Below, one piece after another: positions 46,864 to 55,683 of a stretch of 64,000 nucleotides of DNA. Source of the DNA: Candidatus Enterococcus testudinis. Lineage in GTDB: Bacteria; Bacillota; Bacilli; Lactobacillales; Enterococcaceae. Below the pieces are notes generated by a model. The model had not been told where the DNA came from and did not search any database. It saw nothing but the letters and a program-made list of their open reading frames with translations. The translations under genes were made by a program, and so were the position numbers. The DNA lies in the NCBI RefSeq assembly GCF_002140915.1, contig NZ_NGKU01000001.1, forward strand, positions 914,697-978,696. Direction: 5' to 3'. Every line of letters starts with the position of its first letter. Positions within the stretch are counted from its first letter, which is position 1.

Positions 46864-47637
46864 ATGACAACCTTCAATGTGATCGTCTTACTATTCTTTA
46901 TGTACAGCTTTATCGGCTGGCTCTGGGAGACCATTTACTGCTCCTTCAATGCCGGTCATTTTGTGTACCGTGGGTTTTTGATCGGTCCTATCACGCCGAT
47001 CTATGGCTTCGGGATCCTCGGTGTCGTGTATTTGCTCAAGCCAATCCATGGGTCAACAGGTACATTGTTCCTCGCAGCCGCTTTATTAGTGACGCTCTTA
47101 GAATATGTGACTAGTTTTCTATTGGAAAAATGGTTCCATGCATCATGGTGGGACTATCAGGACGTTTGGCTCAATATCAATGGGCGCGTGGCACTACCAA
47201 TCTCGGTCTTTTGGGGCGCTTGTTGTGTGGTGATTGTGCGAGTGGTGCATCCGTGGCTGTTGTCGTTCGCAACTTGCCTGTCTGCCACCATCGGCTTTCT
47301 GCTGCCAGTTGCCCTATTGATGATCCTGTCCTTTGATTTGGGGGTAACGCTGGCGAATATGGCCGGCTTCCAACGGGCGGTCAAACGACTCGAACAAGAA
47401 CTCGAACACCAAAAAGCCTCAGCGGACCACTATATCGAAGCCATTGCCGACAAACGGCAAACCTGGCAAGAACGCCTGCAGAAAGTGCCTGTTGAATGGC
47501 GAGAGCTGAAAGAATCCTTACCAAAACTCAATTTCCAACAAAGAAGACTCCTAAAAAACTTCCAACGACTCAAAGTAGACAATATTACAAACCTACAAGA
47601 ATTGAAAAGTTTTATAGAGGAATTACGCAAGAAATAA
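46864..47637 (+). CDS. Putative ABC-transporter type IV membrane protein (CmpB-like, PF06541 type)
   Basis: 257 residues with about five membrane helices in the first 160. The N-terminal SFIGWLWETIYCSFNAGHFVYRG-like pattern (IGWLWETIYCS) and FLIGPITPIYGFG are typical of the family labelled 'putative ABC transporter permease'. The C-terminal 90 residues form a charged coiled coil. Function not established. Starts ATG 46864 after ACAGGAGG; probably its own promoter (TATACT near 46804). Confidence 0.75.
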   Translation: MTTFNVIVLLFFMYSFIGWLWETIYCSFNAGHFVYRGFLIGPITPIYGFGILGVVYLLKPIHGSTGTLFLAAALLVTLLEYVTSFLLEKWFHASWWDYQDVWLNINGRVALPISVFWGACCVVIVRVVHPWLLSFATCLSATIGFLLPVALLMILSFDLGVTLANMAGFQRAVKRLEQELEHQKASADHYIEAIADKRQTWQERLQKVPVEWRELKESLPKLNFQQRRLLKNFQRLKVDNITNLQELKSFIEELRKK

Positions 47638-47644
47638 GCAGATT

Positions 47645-47661
47645 GTTACATTCATGTTACA
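47645..47661 (-). promoter_or_regulatory. WalR-like box upstream of the 3D-domain gene
   Basis: Read on the minus strand, TGTAAC-N5-TGTAAC matches the WalR consensus TGTWAH-N5-TGTWAH exactly. It lies about 140 bases before a TATAAT (47799-47804) serving the gene at 47844. A second, imperfectly spaced pair (TGTAAT-N4-TGTAAA, 47751-47766) lies nearer the promoter. Confidence 0.5.
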
Positions 47662-47843
47662 ATGTGGCAGTCCAAATGAGAGCGATGAGGTTCAGCTTTA
47701 TCCCCAGTTTTTATAAAAATTTTACATTTTTGCCCTTTCTACGCATGATTTGTAATAAATTGTAAAATCTCTGCAACAAAACTCCCTTGCTTAATTTGTA
47801 TAATAGAAGCGTTGGAAACCAAAGTGAAAAGTGAGGGAATTTT

Positions 47844-49043
47844 TTGAAAGCCAAAAAAATAAGAACAATGCTCGTTGCCATCGTGGCAGCTGGAACCGTT
47901 GCTCCGATTTTTGCGCAGGCTGAATCGCTTGAATCATTGCAAGAACAAGAAAGTAGTGTCTTGCAACAAAGCCAAGCAATCAGTGCCGAAGTACAAATCG
48001 CTTTAACTGATGTCAATAATACTTACAGTGAAGTAGAATCTCTGAAAGCGCAAATCGCAGAAAACGAAGAGACGCTGGAACAAACGAAAGCAGACATCGC
48101 CACCGCGCAAGATACAATTGAAAAGCGTGAAGCAGTCGTCGCTGAACGAATGAAAGATATCCAAGTCAACGGGGGTGCAACACGTGACTGGACCGTCTTA
48201 CTCGAATCAGCAAATATCCAAGATTTCATCAATCGAGCCTATGCGATGACAATGCTTCAAAATCTTGAAAAAGAGAAAATCGATTCTTTGACTAGCGAGA
48301 AGGAAAAACTTGAAACATTGCAAGACAAAGCCGAAGCAACCCAAACCAGCTTGACTGCTGATCAACAATCTTTGGAAGAACAAGCCAAAGCATTAGACAG
48401 CAAGATCAGCAATTTGCAAACACAATTGAAAGACAACGAATCAACCTTGGCCAAAATCGCATCCAGCAAAGAAGCCGAAGAATCTCGTTTAGCTGCTGAA
48501 AAAGCCGCAGAAGAAAAAGCGGCCAAAGAAGCAGAACAACGAGCCAAAGATGAAGCTGCCGCCGCAGCCAAAGCAGAAGCAGAGGCCCAAAGCCAAGCCG
48601 CAGCCAAAGAAACAGGTGCCAGCAGTTCAGCTTCTGACAGCGCATCGTCATCAAGCAGCAGTTCATCATCAAGCAATTCAAGCAGCAACACATCAACGAG
48701 TACCAACGATTCATCCAGCAGTAGCAGCAATGATACCAGCAACTCAGGGTCAACCAGCGGCAAGACCATGATGATGGAATCAACGGCTTATTCTTATGCC
48801 GAAGCCGGTGCCAGCTATTTCACAGCCAGCGGCACAGACTTGCGGAATAACCCAATGGCCGTCGCCGTTGATCCAAGCGTGATCCCGTTAGGCACACTCG
48901 TCAATGTTGAAGGCTACGGTGTTGCATTGGCACTTGATACAGGCGGAGCAATCAAAGGAAACATCATTGATGTCCATTTTGATAATGAACCAGAATGTCT
49001 TAGATGGGGCCGTCGTCAAGTCAAAGTGACAATATTAGAGTAA
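47844..49043 (+). CDS. Secreted coiled-coil protein with C-terminal 3D domain (peptidoglycan lytic type)
   Basis: 399 residues. Signal peptide (about 1-28, ends near FAQAES), PcsB-like coiled coil (about 30-235), Ser/Asn-rich linker (about 250-305), then a 3D domain named for three conserved Asp: AVDPSVIPLGTLVNV, LALDTGGAIKGNIIDVHF. Related domains occur in YocH, YabE and MltA-like lytic enzymes, so it probably remodels the wall. TTG start at 47844 after GAGGGAA; the first ATG, seven codons later, would shorten the signal peptide. Own terminator downstream. Confidence 0.85.
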   Translation: MKAKKIRTMLVAIVAAGTVAPIFAQAESLESLQEQESSVLQQSQAISAEVQIALTDVNNTYSEVESLKAQIAENEETLEQTKADIATAQDTIEKREAVVAERMKDIQVNGGATRDWTVLLESANIQDFINRAYAMTMLQNLEKEKIDSLTSEKEKLETLQDKAEATQTSLTADQQSLEEQAKALDSKISNLQTQLKDNESTLAKIASSKEAEESRLAAEKAAEEKAAKEAEQRAKDEAAAAAKAEAEAQSQAAAKETGASSSASDSASSSSSSSSSSNSSSNTSTSTNDSSSSSSNDTSNSGSTSGKTMMMESTAYSYAEAGASYFTASGTDLRNNPMAVAVDPSVIPLGTLVNVEGYGVALALDTGGAIKGNIIDVHFDNEPECLRWGRRQVKVTILE

Positions 49044-49050
49044 AGAGTAG

Positions 49051-49078
49051 AAGACCTTTTCGCAAAGGTCTTTTTTTT
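49051..49078. terminator. Terminator between convergent genes
   Basis: AAGACCTTT pairs perfectly with AAAGGTCTT around a 4-base TCGC loop, followed by T residues. Serves the 3D-domain gene; A/T flanks could also act for the minus-strand regulator. Confidence 0.85.
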
Positions 49079-49094
49079 ACGAAAAAAATCCGCA

Positions 49095-50567
49095 TCAACT
49101 CGGTTCAGCCAATAGCGGATCTAGTTTTTGTTCTAAAGACTCCCAGTCCTGTTTGTCAGGATACGGGCGAAATAGCAGACATTCGATCGACCCATACTCT
49201 GCTGCATATTCAGCGTAGTTGGTCACGATCAAGTCAATTTGATTGCGTTGGAAATACTCAGGAGACAATTCATTTGAATCAGGAAAGAAAAATTGACGGG
49301 ATCTGCGAATATAGCGGGTAGCAGAACTCTTCAGAAATTGACAGACAAAGTGAGAGCCCTCAAAGAGAAAGACGACATTCTTGTGACTTTGCCAATACAG
49401 AGATTGGATCGAACAAGCATACAAGGTCAAGCTGGACATGATATGGGTCAAGCTTTTGGCATCCCACATATACGCATATTCACTCTTTGCGCGAAAGAAT
49501 GCTTGCACACGACGCCACTCATCGGGGAAGGATTCTTTCACGAATGTATTGACTTCGGGCGTGTTGTGATTGAGCAAAGGCGTCATCAATTGCTTCATAT
49601 AAACAACCGTAAAGAAAGACTCAAGCAAGATCCGCTCGCGACCGGCATTTCTCGTGTCAGTAAGAAACGTCTCCACCAAGTCATGGACCAACGGCTTGAT
49701 TTTCGGATATTGGTTGTATTTGCGGCAAAAATTCTTCTCACCCCTCAGATCATTGATCGACCGTCGGCCAAAGACCAAAACAAACAGATGAACCAATTCA
49801 TCCTCAGGCAACACTTCTTGATAATGTTGGTCAATAATCTGGTTGATTTGGGCAAAGGCAATGAAATCAGATTGCTTCGTGACTAATGCAGCCAACTTCG
49901 GTGCTTGTTCAACCTGATGACCACTACAGAAGCGCTCCAACGTGATGTACAGGTAGTAGTTAAATTCACCAAATGAACAGGATTGATTCAAATACTGTTG
50001 GCAATCAGCAAAAAGGGTCAGTGTCACGTCGTGAACAGCGATCGGCGGAAAAATCGTGTGGGCAGTAATCTCCGATTCATAATAAAAATCATGAAAAAAC
50101 TTGCGAATATGACTTTCTTTGCCCACCAAGCTCACAGGAGAATACTGCATCTTCAATTGATACATCCGCAAGACAGGATGGATTTTCTTCAAATAGCGCA
50201 AGACAGTACTTTCTGAAATATGATAGGCTTCCGCCCACTCCAACGAACTGCGCAAATCATTTTGAAAAATACTTTCTATTATATGGAAGAGCAATTCGTC
50301 GGCGATCAGTGCGCGTTTGGCTGTTAAATATTGTTGCGGATGGAGAATGTCAAAGACGTAGCCGCGATGAGACGATTCAATCGAAACAGCATCATCAAAG
50401 TGTGCCTTCAGATCATTGATATCTGTCACGATCGTACGTGACGTACTGTTAGAGACGTGCGCCAGAGATTTCGTGGAGCAGACAGGATTTTCTTCGAAAG
50501 CGGCTAAGATACGCAACCAGCGCAAGGTAGCGGCATTGGTGACAAAGTGGGTCTGAATGGTTTTCAA
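49095..50567 (-). CDS. Mga-family transcriptional regulator
   Basis: 490 residues with two N-terminal helix-turn-helix regions (KSLAHVSNSTSRTIVTDIND near 34-53; WAEAYHISESTVLRYLKKIH near 104-123), a PRD-like central region and a C-terminal EIIB-like part. Same family as the regulator at 30410-31849 but clearly diverged. It sits between the wall-hydrolase genes and the capsule cluster, transcribed away from the capsule, and could regulate either (inference). Confidence 0.8.
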   Translation of the reverse strand: MKTIQTHFVTNAATLRWLRILAAFEENPVCSTKSLAHVSNSTSRTIVTDINDLKAHFDDAVSIESSHRGYVFDILHPQQYLTAKRALIADELLFHIIESIFQNDLRSSLEWAEAYHISESTVLRYLKKIHPVLRMYQLKMQYSPVSLVGKESHIRKFFHDFYYESEITAHTIFPPIAVHDVTLTLFADCQQYLNQSCSFGEFNYYLYITLERFCSGHQVEQAPKLAALVTKQSDFIAFAQINQIIDQHYQEVLPEDELVHLFVLVFGRRSINDLRGEKNFCRKYNQYPKIKPLVHDLVETFLTDTRNAGRERILLESFFTVVYMKQLMTPLLNHNTPEVNTFVKESFPDEWRRVQAFFRAKSEYAYMWDAKSLTHIMSSLTLYACSIQSLYWQSHKNVVFLFEGSHFVCQFLKSSATRYIRRSRQFFFPDSNELSPEYFQRNQIDLIVTNYAEYAAEYGSIECLLFRPYPDKQDWESLEQKLDPLLAEPS

Positions 50568-51200
50568 GATGCTGCTCCTTTCTCGATCGACACAAGTGGT
50601 TTCTACTAACTATTCATCTATATACCTATATTAATGAAAATAATCATGTAAAAACAAATCACCAATTTCCTCGGATGAGGAAAAAAATGAAGTTTTGTGA
50701 AAAAAGAGCCGAGAAAGCCAACATCAAAGACCAACTCTCCACTGTTCCAATGGTCCTGTGAGGCAAGAGGGATCAACAAGCAAGAAGGGGATATAAGCCA
50801 TGTCGGAACAATTTCATAGTCATCTGCAAATATGTGGAAAAACATATTGATGGTTAAATGTATAAGCATAGCAGCCGTGAGAGCGGATACAAAAATGAGG
50901 AAAAGAATGTACAAAGGTGGGAATTGACATTTATTTCTGTACGATGTCAACCAAAAAACAATTGACTTATAGCGCAGAACATTTTAATATTCACTATGTT
51001 ATAGTTGGAAAATAATTTCAATAACTAAAATTATACTCTCGAAATATTTTATTGCGCATATATTTTTTATTTTATCATCACAGAAATAAAAGTTATGCAA
51101 AAGGGGAAGGAATGGCGTTAAGATGTTCTTGCGCTTGAATTCTTCGAAGGATAAAAAAATAGCGCGGGATTATTTTATTGATTTCAAATAACAAATGTAA
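50568..51200. other. AT-rich intergenic region upstream of the capsule cluster
   Basis: No well-supported gene. A minus-strand frame at 50618-50950 encodes 110 residues with hydrophobic stretches but begins with TTG lacking any ribosome site; it may be a decayed membrane-protein gene. The rest is AT-rich spacer, as is common at the boundary of capsule loci. Confidence 0.4.
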
Positions 51201-51229
51201 TTGACTTTTAGGCGTGAAAACCATACACT
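51201..51229 (+). promoter_or_regulatory. Probable main promoter of the capsule cluster
   Basis: TTGACT (51201-51206), 17-bp spacer, TACACT (51224-51229). Predicts a leader of about 295 nt before ATG 51532. A second TATAAT at 51445-51450 lacks a good -35. Confidence 0.55.
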
Positions 51230-51531
51230 TTACTTGCTGTAAAAAAATAATACAAAGAATTTATTTGATTTGAATGGATAAAAAAATATTTTGAAACAAC
51301 TATTTGCGCTTAAGATCATTATCCATCCAGTTCCTACGCTTAAATAATAACAGTGTCTGAATCCTACAGCTGCCGTTTATTCATTTAACATGCGATTTTA
51401 ATAGAAATATCACAAATTACCTTTTCTTAGAGGCACTTTTCTTTTATAATTAGTTAGAATTGCCTTATTTATTTCTAAGAGAATACAGGCAAATTTTTTG
51501 TTTCAGCACAATTGAATTAGGGAGTGTGTTC

Positions 51532-52413
51532 ATGGGAAAGCCTTTAATTAAGACTTTGGCCGTTCTGTTCGTTGCTATTGGCGCGATAGCTATCTGTTTA
51601 TTAGGGTACAGACAGAACAATCAAAAGCAATATGAACAGCGAGTGGCCTACGCAAAGACAGCCATTTCAGCTGAGAAAGACAGTTTGGCATCGATAGAAG
51701 AAGAGATTGGCAAACTCTACAATAGTGATGACCGAACAATCTTGCAGAAAGACGTGAGCCAAGAGGATGTAACGAAGCTAGTTGCAAAATTGGCTTCAGT
51801 CAAAGTTTCCGCAGATGACTATGGTATCGAGGAAGATGCGTTGCCAAGTGATTCCAAAGAGATCCAAGCGCAAAAAGCAGCGTTGGATGATGAACTAAAA
51901 GACGCAGAAGCCAAAATCAAGATCCAGACTGGCACCGACGCATTGTTCACAAAAGGTGTCTCCAATTGGCAGAAAGCCGAGAATGATGTCATCATCATAG
52001 CAGACTTGAAAGATACCGATGTCGGCAACGTCAGAGAGAACTTGAATTTCTTCGATGACAGTGCCTGGAAAGACTTAGTCAAAGAATACCTTGGTTATGC
52101 AGATGCGCAATTGGACCGTATTGCCAAACTAGACGAAAGCTTCAAAAGCATGCTGAAAGATGACGTGGTCACCAGTGAAGTTACGCTAGACAAATACCTT
52201 TCAGTGGTTGACAGTATCAGCCAAGTCCGTAATGAAGAGTTGAAAGAGAAGTATGCAAAACTTGCTGACTCGATTTCAACCCAAATGGGATACGGGTACT
52301 ATGGCACGACCACTACTACGACAGAAACATATTCAGATAATGTCATCGATACGACTGCTCAAGATGAAAGCAGCTGGACAGATACAGAAACAGATACTGA
52401 TTCAGGCTATTAG
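51532..52413 (+). CDS. Membrane-anchored extracellular helical protein, first gene of the capsule cluster
   Basis: 293 residues. One N-terminal membrane helix (about 6-25), then a Lys/Glu/Asp-rich helical region (about 35-255), and a Thr-rich, acidic C-terminal tail ending in Tyr, similar in style to the tail of the LCP protein at 28760-29851. Not recognised. ATG 51532 follows GGGAG; the upstream ATG-like frame from 51460 lacks a ribosome site. Placed just before an LCP gene, so it may act in glycopolymer attachment (inference). Confidence 0.7.
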   Translation: MGKPLIKTLAVLFVAIGAIAICLLGYRQNNQKQYEQRVAYAKTAISAEKDSLASIEEEIGKLYNSDDRTILQKDVSQEDVTKLVAKLASVKVSADDYGIEEDALPSDSKEIQAQKAALDDELKDAEAKIKIQTGTDALFTKGVSNWQKAENDVIIIADLKDTDVGNVRENLNFFDDSAWKDLVKEYLGYADAQLDRIAKLDESFKSMLKDDVVTSEVTLDKYLSVVDSISQVRNEELKEKYAKLADSISTQMGYGYYGTTTTTTETYSDNVIDTTAQDESSWTDTETDTDSGY

Positions 52414-52441
52414 ATGATACGTATTTACTGGAGGAAAAAAC

Positions 52442-53374
52442 ATGTCTAAAGGAAAAAAGATTTTTTTGATTATTTTTGGAATCGTGGCAGTCGTGGTGAT
52501 CGGTATCGTCGGTGTAGGAGCGAAATTGTATATGGATCTTTCAGGCTCGATACAAAAGACGTATGAATCGGTGGAACGGGATCAAGATGAAACCAAACGA
52601 GAAACAAAAGTAGATTTGTCGAAAGATGAATCATTTTCAGTGTTGTTGATGGGGATCGATACAGGAGACTTAGGCCGTGTAGATCAAGGTCGCTCAGATA
52701 CTATGATGGTGGCAACGGTGAGCCCAGAAGACAAACAAACGACTATCGTTAGTATTGCCCGCGACACATACGTGGATATTGTAGGCTATGGAACCAAAGA
52801 CAAAATCAATCATGCCTATGCATTCGGTGGACCTGCGATGTCAATGAATACCGTTGAAAATTACTTGGATATTCCAATCGATCATTATATTTCCATCAAT
52901 ATGGCAGGATTGAAAGAATTAGTCGATGCTGTTGGCGGCATTGAAGTAAATAATGATTTAACTTTCACGCAGAATGGCTATGATTTTACGATCGGCAAAA
53001 TCACCCTTGATGGTGACCAGGCCTTAGCTTATTCTAGAATGCGTCATGAGGATCCAAATGGCGATTATGGTCGTCAGGAAAGACAACGAAAAATTGTGGA
53101 AGGCGTTGCCCGCAAAGTGCTAAGCTTTGATGGTGTGAGCAAATACCAAGGTATCTTAACAGCAGTTGAGAGCAATATGAAAACAGATATGAGCTTTGAT
53201 GACATGCGTACAATCGCATTAAACTATCGCGATGCTTTCAACACAGTTGAACAAGATCAATTAAAAGGTGAAGGATTCATGCAAGACGGAATCTCATACC
53301 AACGAGTCAGTGAGGATGAATTAACGCGTGTTCAAACAGAATTAAAAGCGCAACTGAACATCGACAACGAGTAA
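52442..53374 (+). CDS. LytR-CpsA-Psr (LCP) family glycopolymer transferase
   Basis: 310 residues: N-terminal membrane helix (about 6-28) and extracellular LCP domain with VLLMGIDTGD, GRSDTMMVATV, IARDTYVDIVG, INHAYAFGG and AYSRMRHEDPNGDYGRQERQ, which carry the conserved Arg/Asp that bind the pyrophosphate. Attaches the polysaccharide made by this cluster to peptidoglycan (CpsA/Psr role). RBS GGAGG at about 52430. Second LCP gene of the window. Confidence 0.92.
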   Translation: MSKGKKIFLIIFGIVAVVVIGIVGVGAKLYMDLSGSIQKTYESVERDQDETKRETKVDLSKDESFSVLLMGIDTGDLGRVDQGRSDTMMVATVSPEDKQTTIVSIARDTYVDIVGYGTKDKINHAYAFGGPAMSMNTVENYLDIPIDHYISINMAGLKELVDAVGGIEVNNDLTFTQNGYDFTIGKITLDGDQALAYSRMRHEDPNGDYGRQERQRKIVEGVARKVLSFDGVSKYQGILTAVESNMKTDMSFDDMRTIALNYRDAFNTVEQDQLKGEGFMQDGISYQRVSEDELTRVQTELKAQLNIDNE

Positions 53375-53389
53375 GAAAGTGGAGAAAAA

Positions 53390-54169
53390 ATGGAAGAGAC
53401 GATTAGCTTAAAAGAAATATTTGAAATACTACGGAAACACTTAGCAACAATCTTTATTTCACTATTTGCCGGTTTGGCGCTTGCAGGGATCTTTACATTC
53501 TTTGTGATCACCCCTACGTATCGATCGCAAGCGCAGTTGATTGTGACTTTACCCCAATCAGAAACGACGAATGCCAATGATGTCAATACAAATTTGCAAA
53601 TGATCAATACGTATAAAGATATGATTGTCAGTGACTTAGTGATCAACGAAGTCAAAGATCGCTTAGAGAACGAAAATGATGTCAAAATGACTGCTGGCCA
53701 AATCAGTGACGCAATTACAGTTAATCAATCACAAAACTCACAAATGTTCTCAATCCAAGCAACAAGTGACAATGCAGTTAGAGCACAGCAAATTGCCAAC
53801 ACAACCGCGTTGGTTTTTCAAGAAAATGCCAAAGATGTTATGAGTGTGGATAAAATCTCGATTGTGTCCAGTGCAGTCGCAAGTTCATCACCTGTATCCC
53901 CAAATAATCAATTAAACTTGGCTATCGGCTTGGTATTGGGTGTGATGGTTGGTATTGGATTGGCATTCTTATTAGAATTATTAGATCGAACAGTCAAAGA
54001 TGATAAGTTCGTTACAGATAATTTAGGCTTCACTGTTCTTGGAACTGTTCCTCAAATGACACAGAAAGAACTAAATGCCACCATCCAGAAAAAACCAGCA
54101 ACACCACTAATCAAAAAGCCAACAAATGACAAGTCAGCTGAATCTAGACGAAGTCGTTCTAGGGTTTAG
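53390..54169 (+). CDS. Wzz/CpsC-type capsule chain-length determinant and kinase adaptor
   Basis: 259 residues. Wzz domain with two membrane helices (about 20-42 and 173-195) bracketing an extracellular helical region; the family Pro-rich motif is SSPVSPNNQLN before the second helix. The C-terminal cytoplasmic part activates the tyrosine kinase encoded next. Equivalent to CpsC/CapA/YveK. Its last codons overlap an open frame leading into the kinase, but the kinase start lies downstream. Confidence 0.9.
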   Translation: MEETISLKEIFEILRKHLATIFISLFAGLALAGIFTFFVITPTYRSQAQLIVTLPQSETTNANDVNTNLQMINTYKDMIVSDLVINEVKDRLENENDVKMTAGQISDAITVNQSQNSQMFSIQATSDNAVRAQQIANTTALVFQENAKDVMSVDKISIVSSAVASSSPVSPNNQLNLAIGLVLGVMVGIGLAFLLELLDRTVKDDKFVTDNLGFTVLGTVPQMTQKELNATIQKKPATPLIKKPTNDKSAESRRSRSRV

Positions 54170-54182
54170 GAGGAAAGAACAA

Positions 54183-54887
54183 ATGGCAAAACAACAGGAA
54201 AGAAAAGGAACACAAACCCATGCGGTTAGTTTAATTACATTAATCGATCCTTCTTCACCAATCTCAGAACAATATCGTACCATCCGAACCAATATTCAAT
54301 TTGCTTCTTCCGCTGATCGTCGCATCCAGACAATTGTTATCACTTCATCAGGTCCGGGAGAAGGCAAGTCAACGACCTCAGCCAATCTCGCAGTTGTTTT
54401 TGCAACATCTGGTCAACGGGTATTGCTGGTGGATGCGGATATGCGGAAACCTACTGTTTACAAAACGTTCAATTTGAATAATACGGCCGGATTAAGCACC
54501 GTACTAAGTACCTCAACTAGCGTATTAGAAGCAGCACAAAAAACAGTTGTTGATAACTTATCTGTATTGACAAGCGGTCCAAAACCACCAAATCCTTCTG
54601 AATTACTAGGATCAACCAGAATGAATCAAGTAATTGAAGAAGCGAAGAATTTATATGATGTTGTCATCTTCGACATGCCACCAGTTGTGGCTGTAACGGA
54701 TGCACAGATTATGGCATCAAAAGCCGACGGTACGATTGTTGTGGTAAGAGAAAATGTATCGAGAAAAGAGTCTTTAAGCAAAGCCAAAGATCTTCTCAAT
54801 ATGGTGCAAGCACGCGTCTTAGGTGTTGTATATAATGGGGCAGAGCACAGCAAAGATTCTGGTTATTATTATTATTACGGAAATTAA
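54183..54887 (+). CDS. Capsular tyrosine-protein kinase (BY-kinase, CpsD/CapB type)
   Basis: 234 residues. Walker A SSGPGEGKSTTSANL, Walker A' VLLVDADMRKP and Walker B VVIFDMPPV define a bacterial tyrosine kinase; the C terminus ends in a Tyr cluster (GYYYYYGN) for autophosphorylation. Acts with the preceding Wzz-type protein to control chain length and export. ATG 54183 follows TAGGAGGAAAG; a longer frame from 54126 overlaps the upstream gene and is rejected. Confidence 0.92.
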   Translation: MAKQQERKGTQTHAVSLITLIDPSSPISEQYRTIRTNIQFASSADRRIQTIVITSSGPGEGKSTTSANLAVVFATSGQRVLLVDADMRKPTVYKTFNLNNTAGLSTVLSTSTSVLEAAQKTVVDNLSVLTSGPKPPNPSELLGSTRMNQVIEEAKNLYDVVIFDMPPVVAVTDAQIMASKADGTIVVVRENVSRKESLSKAKDLLNMVQARVLGVVYNGAEHSKDSGYYYYYGN

Positions 54888-54906
54888 CTGATTGGAGACG
54901 AGAGAA

Positions 54907-55671
54907 ATGATTGATTTACATTGTCATATACTTCCTGGTATCGATGACGGGGCAGAAGATTTAGCTGCAAGTATCGCAATGGCTGAGAAAGCCATCAGTC
55001 AAGGAATTACCCATATTTTATGTACGCCTCATCACAATAACGGGAAGTATAGCAATCCAAAATCGTCCGTCATTTCTCTTGTTTCTTCTTTACAATCAGA
55101 GTTAGATCAGCGCAATTTACCACTGACTGTCTTGGAAGGTCAAGAAGTTCGAATTACAGGAGGTTTGATTGAGGATATACGTAGCGATGACATTCTCTTT
55201 ACAGATTTGGATGATACGTATATTTTGATAGAATTTCCTACCATGGAAGTGCCTACCTATGCAGAACGCACATTCTTTGAGTTGAAAAGTTTAGGAATTA
55301 CACCAGTTATTGTGCATCCTGAAAGGAATGCCCATTTCAGAAAGGATCCCAATCATTTGATTCCATTTTTAGAAATGGGGTGTTTGGCCCAATTGACAGC
55401 GCCAAGTTACGTGGGGACGTTTGGCAAAGATATTCAAAAAACGGCAAAGGTCATGGTTGAACACAATTTGGTTCAATTGATGGCTTCCGATGCACATGGA
55501 GTAAAAAAACGTACTTTTTATATGAAAGAAGCGTACGAACAGATTCAAAAAGACTTTGGTGAAGATAAAGTGACAAACATGCAACAAGTTGCGAAGGATT
55601 TGTTGAATGGAGATCAAATTTCGTATCCAGAGTACACAGAAGTAAAAAAGAAAAAGTTTGGTATATTTTAG
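54907..55671 (+). CDS. PHP-family tyrosine-protein phosphatase (CpsB/YwqE type)
   Basis: 254 residues. Metal-binding motifs DLHCHILPGIDDGA at the N terminus, CTPHHN, PERN and ASDAHG near residue 195 define the PHP phosphatase that dephosphorylates the capsular kinase. ATG 54907 lies 9 bases after GGAG; a TTG at 54892 is within that ribosome site. Completes the CpsB/C/D regulatory block. Confidence 0.92.
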   Translation: MIDLHCHILPGIDDGAEDLAASIAMAEKAISQGITHILCTPHHNNGKYSNPKSSVISLVSSLQSELDQRNLPLTVLEGQEVRITGGLIEDIRSDDILFTDLDDTYILIEFPTMEVPTYAERTFFELKSLGITPVIVHPERNAHFRKDPNHLIPFLEMGCLAQLTAPSYVGTFGKDIQKTAKVMVEHNLVQLMASDAHGVKKRTFYMKEAYEQIQKDFGEDKVTNMQQVAKDLLNGDQISYPEYTEVKKKKFGIF

Positions 55672-55683
55672 GGGGCTTTTGGG

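Noticed and set aside
48362-48783. Leu/Ala-rich minus-strand frames opposite the 3D-domain gene
   Set aside because: Hydrophobic-looking translation of the Ser/Ala/Glu-rich coding repeat on the other strand; composition artefact.
50618-50950. 110-residue minus-strand membrane-like protein
   Set aside because: TTG start with no Shine-Dalgarno and no recognised family; mentioned only as a possible remnant.
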